DNA of 64,000 nt from Campylobacter cuniculorum DSM 23162 = LMG 24588. GTDB lineage: Bacteria > Campylobacterota > Campylobacteria > Campylobacterales > Campylobacteraceae. This document shows positions 8,683 to 18,889 of this stretch, one piece after another. Position numbers and translations under genes: made by a program. The notes under the pieces were generated by a model. The model was given only the letters and a program-made list of their open reading frames with translations. It was not told where the DNA came from and did not search any database. The first letter of the stretch is position 1; the number at the start of each line of letters is the position of its first letter. The DNA lies in assembly GCF_002104335.1 (NCBI RefSeq), contig NZ_CP020867.1:62001-126000 (forward strand). Direction: 5' to 3'.

Positions 8683-9658
8683 AGCTTCGCTCAAAAGTAT
8701 AGCTTCTTATATCCCTGAAAAAATTTTAAGCAATAAAGACTTTGAACAATTTATCGATACAAGTGATGAATGGATAGTGCGTCGCACGGGTATTAAAGAG
8801 AGAAGAATCGCTAAAGATGATGAAACAAATAGCGATCTTGGCACTAAGGCTGCGATTAAAGCCATTCAAAGAGCTCACTTAACTCCAAAAGATATTGATG
8901 CTATCGTTGTAGCAACTCTTAGTCCTGATTATTTTACTATGCCTTCAACAGCTTGTAAGATTGCTGCAAATTTAGGTTTAACAAATATCACAGCTTTTGA
9001 TATTTCTGCAGCTTGCTCGGGTTTTATTTATTTGCTTGAAGTTTCTAAGGCTCTTGTAGAGAGCGGGGCAAAAAAAAATGTTTTGATTGTAGGAAGTGAA
9101 AAAGCAAGTTCGATTATGGATTATACTGATAGAAGCATTTGCATACTCTTTGGAGATGGTGCTGGAGCAGGTGTGGTGAGCTTAGACACTCAAAATCCTA
9201 TCATTGATGTGCATACAGCAAGCAATGGGGAATTTGGAGAACTTTTAATGACCAAACGCTCTCCTAAGGCAAAGCTCTGTGAGCCTCTTGCAATGAAAAT
9301 GAAAGGAAATGAGGTTTTTAAAATCGCTGTAAATACCTTGTGCAACGATGTCATTGAGCTTTTAAACAAAAACAATATAGACTCAAATCAAATCGATCTT
9401 TTTATCCCTCATCAAGCAAATCTTCGCATCATCAAAGCTGTGCAGGAAAAATTGCAATTAAGCGATGAAAAATGCGTCATCACTGTAGAAAAATTTGGGA
9501 ATACTTCAGCCGCTTCTATCCCTATGGCGATGAATGAGGCTTACGAGGAAGGCAGACTTAAAAAAGGGAGTTTAATTTTGCTTGATGCTTTTGGTGGAGG
9601 ATTTACTTGGGGGAGTGCTTTACTTCAATTTGGTGGAGAAAATTTTACTCGTTTTTAA
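8657..9658 (+). CDS. fabH: Beta-ketoacyl-ACP synthase III (FabH)
   Basis: Starts fatty-acid elongation by condensing acetyl-CoA with malonyl-ACP. The catalytic triad is visible: Cys120 in DISAACSG, the His of IPHQANLR, and the Asn of GNTSAAS. The chosen ATG lies inside plsX and has no strong ribosome binding site, so translation is probably coupled. C. jejuni FabH begins close to [10 protein letters not shown], so the first few residues are uncertain. It is the last gene of this operon. Confidence 0.94.
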   Translation: MNSKNLTPKASLKSIASYIPEKILSNKDFEQFIDTSDEWIVRRTGIKERRIAKDDETNSDLGTKAAIKAIQRAHLTPKDIDAIVVATLSPDYFTMPSTACKIAANLGLTNITAFDISAACSGFIYLLEVSKALVESGAKKNVLIVGSEKASSIMDYTDRSICILFGDGAGAGVVSLDTQNPIIDVHTASNGEFGELLMTKRSPKAKLCEPLAMKMKGNEVFKIAVNTLCNDVIELLNKNNIDSNQIDLFIPHQANLRIIKAVQEKLQLSDEKCVITVEKFGNTSAASIPMAMNEAYEEGRLKKGSLILLDAFGGGFTWGSALLQFGGENFTRF

Positions 9659-9818
9659 GAGCAGTAAAATAAATTTTTAAAAAGTATATATAAAAACTAA
9701 AAAATAAATTCTTAAATTTTTTCTTATAAATTGATTTTTATCTTTTTAAAAGAATGAGAATTTTACGAATTTTTATTTTTGAAAATCGAGTTTAAAATCC
9801 TTATCATACAGACTTTAA

Positions 9819-10007
9819 AGCATTTTTTTGAAAATACTCAACCCCTATAAATTGCTACCACGTAGATATTTCAAAGGTAATAACCCTTTCAACATATGGA
9901 AAAAAGAGCAAAAAATTCACTTAAATAAGACACTAAAGAAGAAATCCATTAAACAATGGCAAAAATCAAAAAATTTAAATTTTAAGTTTAAAAAGCCTAA
10001 AATTTAG
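9819..10007 (+). pseudogene. Possible gene relic in the fabH-map spacer
   Basis: The spacer 9659-10185 has no normal gene. One frame stays open for 62 codons, from after a stop at 9816 to the TAG at 10005. It reads like real protein (for example RRYFKGNNPFNIWKKEQK), is rich in Lys and aromatic residues, but has no ATG and no ribosome binding site. It could be the C-terminal stub of a lost gene such as a glycosyltransferase. I do not recognise the family. Confidence 0.25.
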
Positions 10008-10021
10008 ATATAATACCATCT

Positions 10022-10096
10022 TAATATATACTTACTATGTTTTTTCATAGTCAGCCTTTTATAGAGTTTTTGTCCCTAAATTAATAGGGACAATTT
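10022..10096 (+). ncRNA. Candidate small RNA between fabH and map
   Basis: A TATAAT hexamer (10010-10015) is followed by a short hairpin, CTATG-(T6)-CATAG at 10035-10050. Then comes a perfect 9-base stem, TTGTCCCTA (10070-10078) and TAGGGACAA (10085-10093), with a moderately T-rich tail. Promoter, two stems and no open frame suggest a short RNA of about 75 bases. The second stem could instead only be a terminator for transcripts coming from fabH. Confidence 0.4.
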
Positions 10097-10185
10097 ATTA
10101 AAGTTAAAATAACTCAAAATTTTTTAAACGTTTGCTTAATTTTTAAGAATTTAGAATGATTTATCTTCAACCTTTTTTTAAAAAA

Positions 10186-10944
10186 TTAAGCCAAAGAAAG
10201 AATTTCAGCCTTTCCTCCTATAATGGCAACACAATGCTCATAATGAGCTGTATTCAGTCCATCAGCACTTCCTGCATCCCATTTACCATTATAATGCTTA
10301 GGTGTGCCGTCCTTTTGACAAATCATAGGTTCAATACAAAAAACCATACCATTTTTGATTTTAGGTCCGCTTTTTGCATTCACACCCTTTTCGAGATAAT
10401 TAAGAATTTCAGGTTCATTGTGTGGCTTGTTTCCTATACCATGTCCGCAATATCCCTTTAAAGGCACAAAACCTCTATGCGTTATAAATTCACCTAAAAT
10501 TGCAGAAAGTTCTTTAAAACGCATACCCTCGCGTATAGAAGCTATGGCATGATAGAGTGCGTCTTTAGCACAAGCGATTAAATGTTTATCTGTGTTTGAA
10601 ATTTCACCTATGCCTATCGTTCTGGCTGCATCACCATAATATCCCTCCACCAAAGTTCCTACATCAAGCCCTAAAACATCACCTTCTTTGAGAATTTTAT
10701 CATCAGGGATTCCATGAATGCAAACTTGATTTAAAGAAGTGCAAATGGCTCCGGGAAAACCATAAAGCCCTTTAAATGAAGGTTTAGCCTTGCAAGTTAG
10801 GATGAAATCTTCAGCCATTTTATCAATTTGCTTAAGACTCATCCCAATTTTAATTTCTTTTTCTAAATAATCCAAAGTTTGAGCAACGATTTGATTTGCA
10901 ATTCTTAATTTTTCAATTTCTGCGGGTTTTTTAAGTTCTATCAT
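10186..10944 (-). CDS. map: Methionine aminopeptidase, type I
   Basis: Removes the N-terminal methionine of new proteins; a cytosolic dinuclear-metal enzyme of 252 residues. Metal-ligand regions are present: LGLDVGTLVEGYYGDAART, the GHGIGNKPHNEP stretch, and the late FCIEPMI. The start at 10944 (MIELKKPAE) overlaps the murI stop as ATGA, with AAGGA upstream. A longer frame upstream would lie entirely inside murI. Confidence 0.95.
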   Translation of the reverse strand: MIELKKPAEIEKLRIANQIVAQTLDYLEKEIKIGMSLKQIDKMAEDFILTCKAKPSFKGLYGFPGAICTSLNQVCIHGIPDDKILKEGDVLGLDVGTLVEGYYGDAARTIGIGEISNTDKHLIACAKDALYHAIASIREGMRFKELSAILGEFITHRGFVPLKGYCGHGIGNKPHNEPEILNYLEKGVNAKSGPKIKNGMVFCIEPMICQKDGTPKHYNGKWDAGSADGLNTAHYEHCVAIIGGKAEILSLA

Positions 10945-11702
10945 TGAATGTCCTTTGTATTTAAACCAAGCCAAATTTTAGCTGTATTTTTTAAGCTTTG
11001 CACATCACTTGAAGCATAAAATTCAAGTTTGGCTTTTGTTTTTAAAGATTTTAATTGAGAATGCGTTTTTAAAAAATTCACAATCGCATCACCTGAATGT
11101 ATGAGTTTGGTTTTAGCTCCAAAATACTCACTCAAAGACTTAGCAAGAAGAGGGAAATGGGTGCAAGCTAAGATGAGAGCATCGGGGCTTTGTAAGCCTT
11201 TAAAATAATAGTTAAAAGCGCTTTGCAAAAATTCTCCCTCAAAAATTTCCTCTTCAACCATAGGCACAAAAAGTCCGGTGGCTAAGGCTTTAACATTTTT
11301 AAAACCTTCTTTTTTTAAACGCAATTCATATTCTTTAGATTTTATCGTAGCCTTTGTCGCTATGACTAAAATTTCTTTATTTTTATCTAAAATTTCTCTT
11401 TTTGTAGCCTCAACTCCTGCATCAATAACCCCATAAATAGGAAAATTCGCTTTTGAACGCAAAATATCTAAGGCATAAGCACTTGCAGTATTGCAAGCAA
11501 TGATGAGCATATCAATCTTAATGTTTTTAAAAAATTCCAAAGCTTCAAGACAAAATTTAATGATAGTGTCCTTATCTTTCACTCCATAAGGCACACGAGC
11601 TGTATCTCCGTAATAAACCACCTCTTCAAAAAGTCTTGCTTCATAAAGAGCTTTTAAAACACTAAGTCCGCCCACTCCGCTATCAAAAACACCGATTTTC
11701 AT
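10941..11702 (-). CDS. murI: Glutamate racemase
   Basis: Makes D-glutamate for peptidoglycan. The 253-residue protein has both catalytic cysteine motifs, IIACNTASAYA and LACTHFPLL, as well as the N-terminal IGVFDSGVGGLSV. It is translationally coupled to map by a 4-base overlap. Gene order nhaA-nhaA-nlpC-murI-map is as in C. jejuni. Confidence 0.96.
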   Translation of the reverse strand: MKIGVFDSGVGGLSVLKALYEARLFEEVVYYGDTARVPYGVKDKDTIIKFCLEALEFFKNIKIDMLIIACNTASAYALDILRSKANFPIYGVIDAGVEATKREILDKNKEILVIATKATIKSKEYELRLKKEGFKNVKALATGLFVPMVEEEIFEGEFLQSAFNYYFKGLQSPDALILACTHFPLLAKSLSEYFGAKTKLIHSGDAIVNFLKTHSQLKSLKTKAKLEFYASSDVQSLKNTAKIWLGLNTKDIQ

Positions 11703-11714
11703 TGCTTTTTTCTT

Positions 11715-12188
11715 TTATAAACCATACCTTGCAGCTCCTATATATTTGCTTTTCCAGTAAGAATCATTTAAAGAAACCTCTTTCACTCCGCCTTTTGTTG
11801 ATAAATGAATGAAATGATTATTACTCAAATAAATTCCTACATGCATTGCATTAGGACCACGACCTGTTTTAAAAAAGACTAAATCTCCGGTTTGAAGGTA
11901 TTTTTTAGAAATTTTTTTACCTGAATGAAGCTGTGCCTTTGTGGTACGTGGAATTTTGGTATGAAATTGTGCAAAAACATTTTGAGTAAAACCTGAACAA
12001 TCTGAACCTTTTTTATTTGTGCCACCTAAAACATAAGGGGTATTTTTCCATTCTCTTGCTATACTTCTAAGTTTTTCTTGAGAAAAATTCTTACTTTGAT
12101 AATTTGTGGATTTGAAATTTTGCTGATAAAAACTACAACCTGAAATTAAGAACATTATCATAAAAACTAAAAAAATATGAATTCTCAT
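11715..12188 (-). CDS. NlpC/P60-family lipoprotein, probable peptidoglycan endopeptidase
   Basis: A 157-residue lipoprotein: a short signal peptide ends in the lipobox LISGC (Cys18). The NlpC/P60 catalytic residues are present: Cys64 in SDCSGF, His116 in HVGIY, and a third polar position in HFIHLS. It probably cuts cross-link peptides of the wall from the inner face of the outer membrane. It lies 9 bases from nhaA and 12 from murI on the same strand. Confidence 0.88.
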   Translation of the reverse strand: MRIHIFLVFMIMFLISGCSFYQQNFKSTNYQSKNFSQEKLRSIAREWKNTPYVLGGTNKKGSDCSGFTQNVFAQFHTKIPRTTKAQLHSGKKISKKYLQTGDLVFFKTGRGPNAMHVGIYLSNNHFIHLSTKGGVKEVSLNDSYWKSKYIGAARYGL

Positions 12189-12197
12189 TCCACTCCT

Positions 12198-13361
12198 TTA
12201 TTTTGTAAAAAATTTCAAATAAATAAAACCAAAAATTCCCGAACAAAAAGAGGCTGCAAGTATGGCAAGATTATCCACATAATGAAAAATATCACTCACT
12301 TCATAGGCTAATCCATCGATAAATAAACTCATTGTAAAGCCTATACCCGTTAAAATGCAAACCCCATAGAGTTGCTTGAGATTTGAATCTTGTGGTAAAG
12401 AAGAGAGTTTAAATTTAATGGCTAAAAAAGAAAACAAAAATACGCCCACTTGTTTGCCCAGAAAAAGCCCTAAAAAGATTCCTATACTCACACCTGAAAA
12501 AATTAAATCAAGATTGATATGAGATAAATTCACACCCGCATTTGCAAAAGCAAATAAGGGCAGGATTACAAAGCTTATCCAAAATTTTAAACCTTCATTG
12601 ATTTCTTCTAAAAAGGCTACTCCTTCTTTAGTATGCATAGGGATAAAAATTGCTGTGATGATACCTGCTAAAGTCGCATGGACTCCACTTTTTAAAACAC
12701 TCACCCAAAGCACAAGAGAGCAAACAAAATAAACAGATTTTTTAGTAATTCTTAGTAAATTAAGTATAAGCATTGCAAAAATTGCAAGTGAAGCTATTAC
12801 AAATGCGGCTGTGGAAAGCTCTGTGGTATAGAAAATTGCAATGATTAAAATCGCACCCACATCATCAAAAATGGCTAGGGATAGTAAAAAAATCTTAAGA
12901 GAATGCGGGATATGTTTTCCTGCCATTATCAAAATCGCCAAAGCAAAAGCCGTGTCTGTTGCTGTAGGAATCGCCCAACCTTTAAGAGTGTAAGCATCAC
13001 CTATATTTACGAGTGCAAAAATCAAAGCGGGGATTAAAATTCCTCCTAAAGCTGCAGAAAAAGGCAAGATAATGTTTTTAGGATTTCTAAAATCACCTTC
13101 AATAAATTCTTTCTTAAGCTCAAGTCCTATGCAAAAAAAGAAAATTGCTATCAAACCATCATTAATCCAAAGTAAAAAAGGTTTATTAAGCTCAAATTCA
13201 TTAATGCTGATTCCAATTTTTAAATCTAAAAAATTCTCATAATAAACACTAAAAGAGCTGTTTTGAACAAGCAAAGCAAGGAGGGTAAAAAATATGAGTA
13301 AAATTCCACCAAATGCTTCATTGTGCGATAGGGTTTTAAGTTTTAAGAGAAAATCATTCAT
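12198..13361 (-). CDS. nhaA: Na+/H+ antiporter NhaA, downstream copy
   Basis: An inner-membrane antiporter of 387 residues with about 12 hydrophobic segments. It shows the family patterns [20 protein letters not shown] and [13 protein letters not shown]; the paired Asp in FDD correspond to the ion-binding aspartates of NhaA. It overlaps the upstream nhaA by ATGA. A stretch of 71 bases (12405-12475) is identical to the other copy although the genes have diverged elsewhere. Confidence 0.95.
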   Translation of the reverse strand: MNDFLLKLKTLSHNEAFGGILLIFFTLLALLVQNSSFSVYYENFLDLKIGISINEFELNKPFLLWINDGLIAIFFFCIGLELKKEFIEGDFRNPKNIILPFSAALGGILIPALIFALVNIGDAYTLKGWAIPTATDTAFALAILIMAGKHIPHSLKIFLLSLAIFDDVGAILIIAIFYTTELSTAAFVIASLAIFAMLILNLLRITKKSVYFVCSLVLWVSVLKSGVHATLAGIITAIFIPMHTKEGVAFLEEINEGLKFWISFVILPLFAFANAGVNLSHINLDLIFSGVSIGIFLGLFLGKQVGVFLFSFLAIKFKLSSLPQDSNLKQLYGVCILTGIGFTMSLFIDGLAYEVSDIFHYVDNLAILAASFCSGIFGFIYLKFFTK

Positions 13362-14506
13362 TTTATGAATTTCAGATATAAATAGCCAATGATAGCACTT
13401 AAAAAACTTGCTATCAAGATGGCAAGTTTATCAGAGTATTGGATAAAATCGCTATTTTTATAAGCAAGAGTATCGATAAATAAACTCATCGTAAAGCCTA
13501 TACCTGTTAGAATGCAAATTCCATAAAATTGCCTGTATTTAACATTTTCTGGAAATTTTGCGAGTTTAAATTTAATGGCTAAAAAAGAAAACAAAAATAC
13601 GCCCACTTGTTTGCCCAGAAAAAGCCCTAAAATAATGCCAAGACTTGTAGGTGAAAGAATAAAAGAAAAATCCATATTTCTTAAATCCACGCCGGCATTT
13701 GCAAATGCAAATAAAGGCAGGATAAAATAAACCACCCAAGGTTCTAAATCCTTATAAACCTTATGCAAATAAGGCTGATTTTTTTTTGTATCCAAAGGGA
13801 TAAAAAGGGCGATAATCACTCCCGCTAAAGTCGCATGGACTCCGCTTTTTAGCATTGCAATCCAAAATATCACTCCCACTAAAACATACAAAGAAAGATG
13901 AGTCACATGAGAGCGGTTGAGTAAAAATAAAGCAAAAATACAAATCAAACAAAGCACGATGGCTAGTGTTGAAAGTTCAGCTGTGTAAAATAAAGCGATA
14001 ATGACGATGGCACCCAAATCATCAAAAATGGCTAAAGATAGTAAAAAAAGCTTAAGACTCGTTGGGATTTTTTTACCCAAGAGCATTAAAATTCCTACAG
14101 CAAATGCAATATCTGTTGCTGTAGGAATCGCCCAACCTTGCATAGCAAAAGCATTGTTAAAATTGATAAGAGTAAAAATCAATGCAGGAGCTATCATCCC
14201 ACCAAGAGCACCAAAAATCGGTAAAGAAACTGACTTGATATTTTTAAGCTGCCCTCTTAAAATTTCGTATTTAAGCTCAAGCCCTATATAAAGGAAAAAA
14301 ATTGCTATCAAACCATCATTAATCCAGAGATTTAATTTCTTTGTAAGATGAAAATCATCAAAGCCTATTGTAAAATTTGCATGAAAAAAATTTGTATAAA
14401 TCATATCCAAAGAAGAATTTTGAAAAACCAAAGCGAGAAAAGTAAAAAATATCAGTAAAATGCCCGGAAAAACTTCACTTAAAATTATTTTTTTTATAAA
14501 TTGCAT
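13358..14506 (-). CDS. nhaA: Na+/H+ antiporter NhaA, upstream copy
   Basis: The second NhaA paralogue, 382 residues. It has [20 protein letters not shown] and [13 protein letters not shown]. Tandem nhaA genes are also known in C. jejuni. It heads the run nhaA-nhaA-nlpC-murI-map. The start is ATG 14506 and the spacer upstream (14507-14632) is AT-rich. A 71-base stretch at 13562-13632 matches the downstream copy exactly. Confidence 0.95.
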   Translation of the reverse strand: MQFIKKIILSEVFPGILLIFFTFLALVFQNSSLDMIYTNFFHANFTIGFDDFHLTKKLNLWINDGLIAIFFLYIGLELKYEILRGQLKNIKSVSLPIFGALGGMIAPALIFTLINFNNAFAMQGWAIPTATDIAFAVGILMLLGKKIPTSLKLFLLSLAIFDDLGAIVIIALFYTAELSTLAIVLCLICIFALFLLNRSHVTHLSLYVLVGVIFWIAMLKSGVHATLAGVIIALFIPLDTKKNQPYLHKVYKDLEPWVVYFILPLFAFANAGVDLRNMDFSFILSPTSLGIILGLFLGKQVGVFLFSFLAIKFKLAKFPENVKYRQFYGICILTGIGFTMSLFIDTLAYKNSDFIQYSDKLAILIASFLSAIIGYLYLKFIK

Positions 14507-14632
14507 GGATAAAACCCTTGATTTAATATTATTTTTAAATTATATTATAACGAAAAATACTTAAAAATAGGGTTTGTTTTTATAAAATTTCTTTAAAGAT
14601 ACAAGGAAAAACCTTGTATCTTACTTCAAAAT

Positions 14633-14827
14633 TTAAGCGTAAATGTCTAAGCCTCTTGAGTCTGAAGTTTGCACCGGAGCTTCTACTGGAGCATTACTAG
14701 AAGGAGTTTGTAAAGTGGCACCTTCTATAAGATTTGTCATTAAAGCCTCGTTAGTATCCATTGTTTTTTTAAGCAAAGAAGTATTTACGCTTAGCATTAA
14801 CGAAGCATTTGTTGCATCTGATATCAT
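14633..14827 (-). CDS. Small YjfB-like putative motility protein
   Basis: A 64-residue soluble protein resembling the YjfB motility family, with the short helical core SVNTSLLKKTMDTNEALMTNLIEGA. A strong AAAGGAGATATA precedes the ATG. Its promoter is of the sigma-28 (FliA) type, so it is probably a late flagellar gene. What it does in the flagellum is not known. Confidence 0.75.
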   Translation of the reverse strand: MISDATNASLMLSVNTSLLKKTMDTNEALMTNLIEGATLQTPSSNAPVEAPVQTSDSRGLDIYA

Positions 14828-14856
14828 TATATCTCCTTTATCTCAAGATATTTAGT

Positions 14857-14881
14857 ATATCGACATTCTTTTAAAAATTTA
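14857..14881 (-). promoter_or_regulatory. Sigma-28 (FliA) promoter of the YjfB-like gene
   Basis: On the minus strand TAAA (14878-14881) and CGATAT (14857-14862) are exactly 15 bases apart, the Campylobacter flagellar sigma-28 pattern. The start codon is about 30 bases downstream. Confidence 0.75.
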
Positions 14882-14900
14882 AATAAAAATTCTAAAAAAT

Positions 14901-16268
14901 TTAATGCTGATTCGGATTTGGCAAGATGGCAACACTTGCAGGAGGAGGTGGAGGAGGTAAATTGACATCAATTTGACTTAAAGTTTGTATTGTTTCTTCA
15001 AATTCAAAATTTTCTTCGGGATTTTGTGCTAAAAATTTTTCCATAAAATCTTTTTTATTAATCGCTTCATCGAGTTCTTTATCACTTCCTTTTTGATACG
15101 CTCCTATACGAAGTAAAACTTCATTTTCTTTCAGTAAAGAATTCAATCTCTTGAATTTGCGTGCCCAAAGTTTATGTTCAGGGCTGATAATATCATTCAT
15201 CACCCTCGAAGCAGAATTTTGTATATTGATAGGAGGATAAATTCCCAAATCAGTTAAATCTCTGCTTAAAACAATATGCCCATCAAGGATGGAGCGACTT
15301 TGGTCTGCAATAGGATCACTCATATCATCTCCATCAACTAAAACCGTGAAAAATGCTGTGATTGTCCCTTTTCCCTCTTCTTTACCCGCTCGTTCCATTA
15401 ATTGAGGTAAAAGACTTAAAACGCTTGGCGGATAGCCTTTTGTCGTTGGTGGTTCGCCGAGTGCAAGTCCTATTTCTCTTTGTGCCATAGCAAAACGCGT
15501 GATACTATCCATAATAAAAAGCACATCTTTACCTTGTTCTTTAAAATATTCTGCAACACTCATTGCACAAAAGGCTCCGTATTTTCTCATCAAAGCACTA
15601 TCATCACTTGTTGCGACAATCAAAACTGTGTTATCAAGTTTGCCCCCTAAATTTTTTTGAATGAATTCAGGAATTTCTCTGCCCCTTTCACCGATGAGTG
15701 CTACAACTTTTATATCAGCCTTAGAATTTTTAACAATCATTCCCATTAGAGTGGATTTTCCAACCCCACTTCCTGCAAAAATTCCAAGTTTTTGCCCCAC
15801 TCCACAAGTTAAGAGGGCATCAATGCTTTTAATCCCAACGGGAAAGACTTTATCAATGAGTCCTCTTTTCATCGCATCAATAGGGGGACGCATAATGGGT
15901 ATAAATTTACTCACTTCAATGGTTCCTTTTCCATCTTTTGGGTGCATAAAAGGATTCACAACGCGACCTAAAAGTTCATCACTAACACCTATATGCATTC
16001 CAGAATCTGTCATAAAAGCTTTATCGCCGATTTTAAAACCTTCGATGAAAGAAAAAGGGCTAAGATAGCTTAATTGTTCTTTAACTTCAATCACCATTGC
16101 TAAAGTTTGTAAATTTTCATCTTCATTTGAAACGAGCTTAATAATATCTCCCACCCCTGTTTTTAACCCGCGAATTTCTATATTTGTGGCTGAAATTCGT
16201 GTAATTTCTCCAAAAATTGAAGTGAGATTTTCTTTGCTAACTTTTTGTCTTAATTTTTCTAAATTCAT
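14901..16268 (-). CDS. fliI: Flagellar export ATPase FliI
   Basis: Energises export of flagellar proteins at the inner face of the membrane. The 455-residue protein has Walker A GIFAGSGVGKST, Walker B DVLFIMDSITR, and the ATP synthase beta-like signature near PIADQSRSILDGH. The C-terminal tail has a run of six Pro residues (NLPPPPPPAS), beyond the usual fold. It starts inside the folE stop (TAATG), so the two are coupled. Confidence 0.96.
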   Translation of the reverse strand: MNLEKLRQKVSKENLTSIFGEITRISATNIEIRGLKTGVGDIIKLVSNEDENLQTLAMVIEVKEQLSYLSPFSFIEGFKIGDKAFMTDSGMHIGVSDELLGRVVNPFMHPKDGKGTIEVSKFIPIMRPPIDAMKRGLIDKVFPVGIKSIDALLTCGVGQKLGIFAGSGVGKSTLMGMIVKNSKADIKVVALIGERGREIPEFIQKNLGGKLDNTVLIVATSDDSALMRKYGAFCAMSVAEYFKEQGKDVLFIMDSITRFAMAQREIGLALGEPPTTKGYPPSVLSLLPQLMERAGKEEGKGTITAFFTVLVDGDDMSDPIADQSRSILDGHIVLSRDLTDLGIYPPINIQNSASRVMNDIISPEHKLWARKFKRLNSLLKENEVLLRIGAYQKGSDKELDEAINKKDFMEKFLAQNPEENFEFEETIQTLSQIDVNLPPPPPPASVAILPNPNQH

Positions 16269-16840
16269 TAAAAACGAACCTGTTTGGGGGAATTAATCAA
16301 TGTAAAAAATTCTTCACGTGTTTTTTCATTTTTTAAAAAAAGTCCGCGTAAGGCTGAAGTGCTAGTTGTGGAATTAGCCTTTTGTATCCCTCGCATTTCA
16401 ATGCACATATGTCTTGCTTCAATCACCACTCCAACGCCTTTTGCACCAACATTTTGCATTAAAGCATCTGCGATTTGCTCGGTAAGCTGTTCTTGAATTT
16501 GAAGTCTTCGAGCAAAGACCTCAACAAGTCGTGGAATTTTACTCAATCCCACGACTTTAGAATTTGGGATATAAGCAACATGGACTCTGCCAAAAAAAGG
16601 CAAAAGATGATGCTCACAAAGGCTATAAAATTCAATATCTCTGACCAAAATCATTTCATTATTTGAACTTTCAAATAAAGCACCATTTAAAATTTCATCA
16701 ATATCTTGTTTATAACCGCTTGTAAGGAATTCATAGGTTTTAAAAATTCTTGTTGGAGTTTTTAAAAGTCCCTCGCGTTGAGGATTTTCTCCTATAAGTT
16801 CAAGTATGGTTTTGACGCAATTTTCAAATTTTTTTTGCAA
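16268..16840 (-). CDS. folE: GTP cyclohydrolase I
   Basis: First step of folate synthesis, GTP to dihydroneopterin triphosphate. The 190-residue protein carries the zinc and substrate motifs [13 protein letters not shown] and [11 protein letters not shown]. The start codon is TTG at 16840; the protein there begins MQKKFEN as in C. jejuni, and no better start exists. A -10 element lies so close that the leader is only about 9 bases. It shares one base with fliI. Confidence 0.96.
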   Translation of the reverse strand: MQKKFENCVKTILELIGENPQREGLLKTPTRIFKTYEFLTSGYKQDIDEILNGALFESSNNEMILVRDIEFYSLCEHHLLPFFGRVHVAYIPNSKVVGLSKIPRLVEVFARRLQIQEQLTEQIADALMQNVGAKGVGVVIEARHMCIEMRGIQKANSTTSTSALRGLFLKNEKTREEFFTLINSPKQVRF

Positions 16841-16855
16841 TATAAACCCCGCTTT

Positions 16856-16938
16856 ATTATAAATTTAACTTTTTGAATCATTTTAGCATAAAATGCTTTA
16901 AATTTTTATGCAAGCAATAAGGAAAAATTTGCTATGAT
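16856..16938. promoter_or_regulatory. Divergent folE and tig promoters
   Basis: On the minus strand a TATAAT (16856-16861) serves folE. On the plus strand TATGAT (16933-16938) serves tig, whose ATG follows about 33 bases later with an AAGGA in the leader. Confidence 0.5.
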
Positions 16939-16971
16939 TATAAAAATTTTATTTTTTTAAGGAAATAAACA

Positions 16972-18285
16972 ATGGAAATAAAAGCAAAGCAACTAGATTC
17001 TGTTAATGCAAGTGCTCATATAAAAATCCCTTCACAAGAGCTTAAAAACGAAGTGCAAAATTTAGCAAAAAAAGCTTCTAAAACTCTCAAAATTGATGGT
17101 TTTAGACCCGGACATGTCCCTGTGGCTGTGATTTTAAAAAGATACGAAAAACAACTTCAAAATGATGCGGAGCAAAATCTTTTAAAAAACGCTCTTAATA
17201 ACGCTTTAAAAGAGCTTAAAAAGGACAGCAAGGAGCTTGTTGGTGAGCCTTATTTTGAAAAATTTGATAAAAAAGATGAAGAAATTGATATTGAATTTAT
17301 ACTTTCTTTTAAGCCCGATTTAAAGCTTGATGATTATGAAAAATATATCCCTCAATACAGCGAACCAAAAGCAACGAAAAAAGAAATGGACGAAAAAAGA
17401 AAAGAGCTTTTAAAAACCCATGCTTCTTTAGAACCTATTAAGGGTAAAAGGGCTTTAAAAGAGGGTGATTTTGCTAAATTTGATTTTGAAGGTTTTATCG
17501 ACGGCAAAAGCTTTGAAGGCGGCAAGGCAAATGATTATGTTTTAGAAATTGGCTCAAAGCAATTTATACCGGGTTTTGAAGAAGGTATGATTGGGCTAAA
17601 AATAGGCGAAGAAAAAGACTTAAATTTAAGTTTTCCTAAAGAATATCCAGCACAGCATTTAGCGGGAAAAGAGGTTGTTTTTAAGGTAAAACTTCACGAA
17701 ATTGAAGAGCTTAAAATTCCGGAGCTTAATGAAGAATTGCTTAAAAAAATTCTCCCTAATGAAAAAGAACCAAATGCCGAACTTTTAGAAGAAAAAATCG
17801 AAGAGCAGATTAAAAACGAAAAGCTTTTAAAGCTTGTTGATGAGGAGTTAAAGGCTAAATTTGCGGATGCTTTGATTGAAAATTATAATTTTGATTTACC
17901 AAAGGGCATAGTTGAGCAAGAAACGGATATGCAGTTTAGAAGTGCTTGGCAAAATTTCAGTGAAGAAGAAAAAAAAGAATTATCTCAAAATAGGGAAAAA
18001 GCTAAGGAAAAAAGAGACAGCTTTAAGGAAGAGGCTCAAAAAAGTGTTAAACTGACTTTTATCATCGATGGCCTTGCTAAGCTTAGAAAGATTGATATTA
18101 ATGACCAAGAACTCATCCAAGCGATTTATTTTGAGGCTTATCGCAACGGGATTAATCCTAAAGAGCATTTTGAAAACTATAAAAGACAAGGAGCCTTACC
18201 GGCTGTGAAAATGGCTTTAATCGAACAAAAGCTTTTTAATGACATTTTCTTTTTTTCAAAAACAAATAAAAAAGGTGAAAAATAA
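16972..18285 (+). CDS. tig: Trigger factor, ribosome-bound chaperone
   Basis: Binds the ribosomal exit tunnel and helps nascent chains fold. The 437-residue protein has the ribosome-binding signature [10 protein letters not shown] near residues 43-52. A PPIase (FKBP-like) domain follows around residues 155-240 ([14 protein letters not shown]). A long, charged helical C-terminus completes the usual length. It is coupled to clpP by TAATG, as often seen in bacteria. Confidence 0.97.
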   Translation: MEIKAKQLDSVNASAHIKIPSQELKNEVQNLAKKASKTLKIDGFRPGHVPVAVILKRYEKQLQNDAEQNLLKNALNNALKELKKDSKELVGEPYFEKFDKKDEEIDIEFILSFKPDLKLDDYEKYIPQYSEPKATKKEMDEKRKELLKTHASLEPIKGKRALKEGDFAKFDFEGFIDGKSFEGGKANDYVLEIGSKQFIPGFEEGMIGLKIGEEKDLNLSFPKEYPAQHLAGKEVVFKVKLHEIEELKIPELNEELLKKILPNEKEPNAELLEEKIEEQIKNEKLLKLVDEELKAKFADALIENYNFDLPKGIVEQETDMQFRSAWQNFSEEEKKELSQNREKAKEKRDSFKEEAQKSVKLTFIIDGLAKLRKIDINDQELIQAIYFEAYRNGINPKEHFENYKRQGALPAVKMALIEQKLFNDIFFFSKTNKKGEK

Positions 18286-18875
18286 TGAGTCTTTATATCC
18301 CCTATGTGATTGAAAAAACAAGTCGCGGAGAAAGAAGTTATGATATATATTCTAGACTTTTAAAGGATAGGATTGTCATGTTAAGCGGTGAGATTCACGA
18401 TGATTTGGCTTCTTCTATTGTTGCACAGCTTTTATTTTTAGAGGCTGAAGACCCACAAAAAGATATTTATCTTTATATTAATTCTCCGGGCGGGGTGATT
18501 ACAAGTGGTTTTAGCATTTATGATACGATGAATTATATCAAGCCTGATGTTTGCACGATTTGTATAGGGCAAGCTGCCTCTATGGGAGCTTTTTTGCTCA
18601 GTTGCGGTCAGGAGGGCAAACGTTTTGCTCTGCCAAATTCACGCATTATGATTCATCAGCCTTTGGGCGGAGCTAGAGGACAAGCAAGTGATATAGAAAT
18701 CCAAGCTAAAGAAATTCTAAGACTTAAATCAACACTCAATGAAATTTTAGCCAAAAATACCAAGCAAAAACTTGCTAAAATCGTTAAAGACACAGAAAGG
18801 GATTTTTTTATGAGTGCTTTTGAAGCCAAAGAATACGGGCTTGTGGATAAGGTTTTAGAAAAAAGCTTTAAATAA
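18285..18875 (+). CDS. clpP: ATP-dependent Clp protease, proteolytic subunit
   Basis: Serine protease subunit of the cytosolic Clp complex. The 196-residue protein has Ser99 in [11 protein letters not shown], His124 in MIHQPLGG, and the LYINSPGG loop. A late Asp would complete the triad. The start overlaps the tig stop. Confidence 0.97.
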   Translation: MSLYIPYVIEKTSRGERSYDIYSRLLKDRIVMLSGEIHDDLASSIVAQLLFLEAEDPQKDIYLYINSPGGVITSGFSIYDTMNYIKPDVCTICIGQAASMGAFLLSCGQEGKRFALPNSRIMIHQPLGGARGQASDIEIQAKEILRLKSTLNEILAKNTKQKLAKIVKDTERDFFMSAFEAKEYGLVDKVLEKSFK

Positions 18876-18889
18876 TTTTTGAGGTTTTT

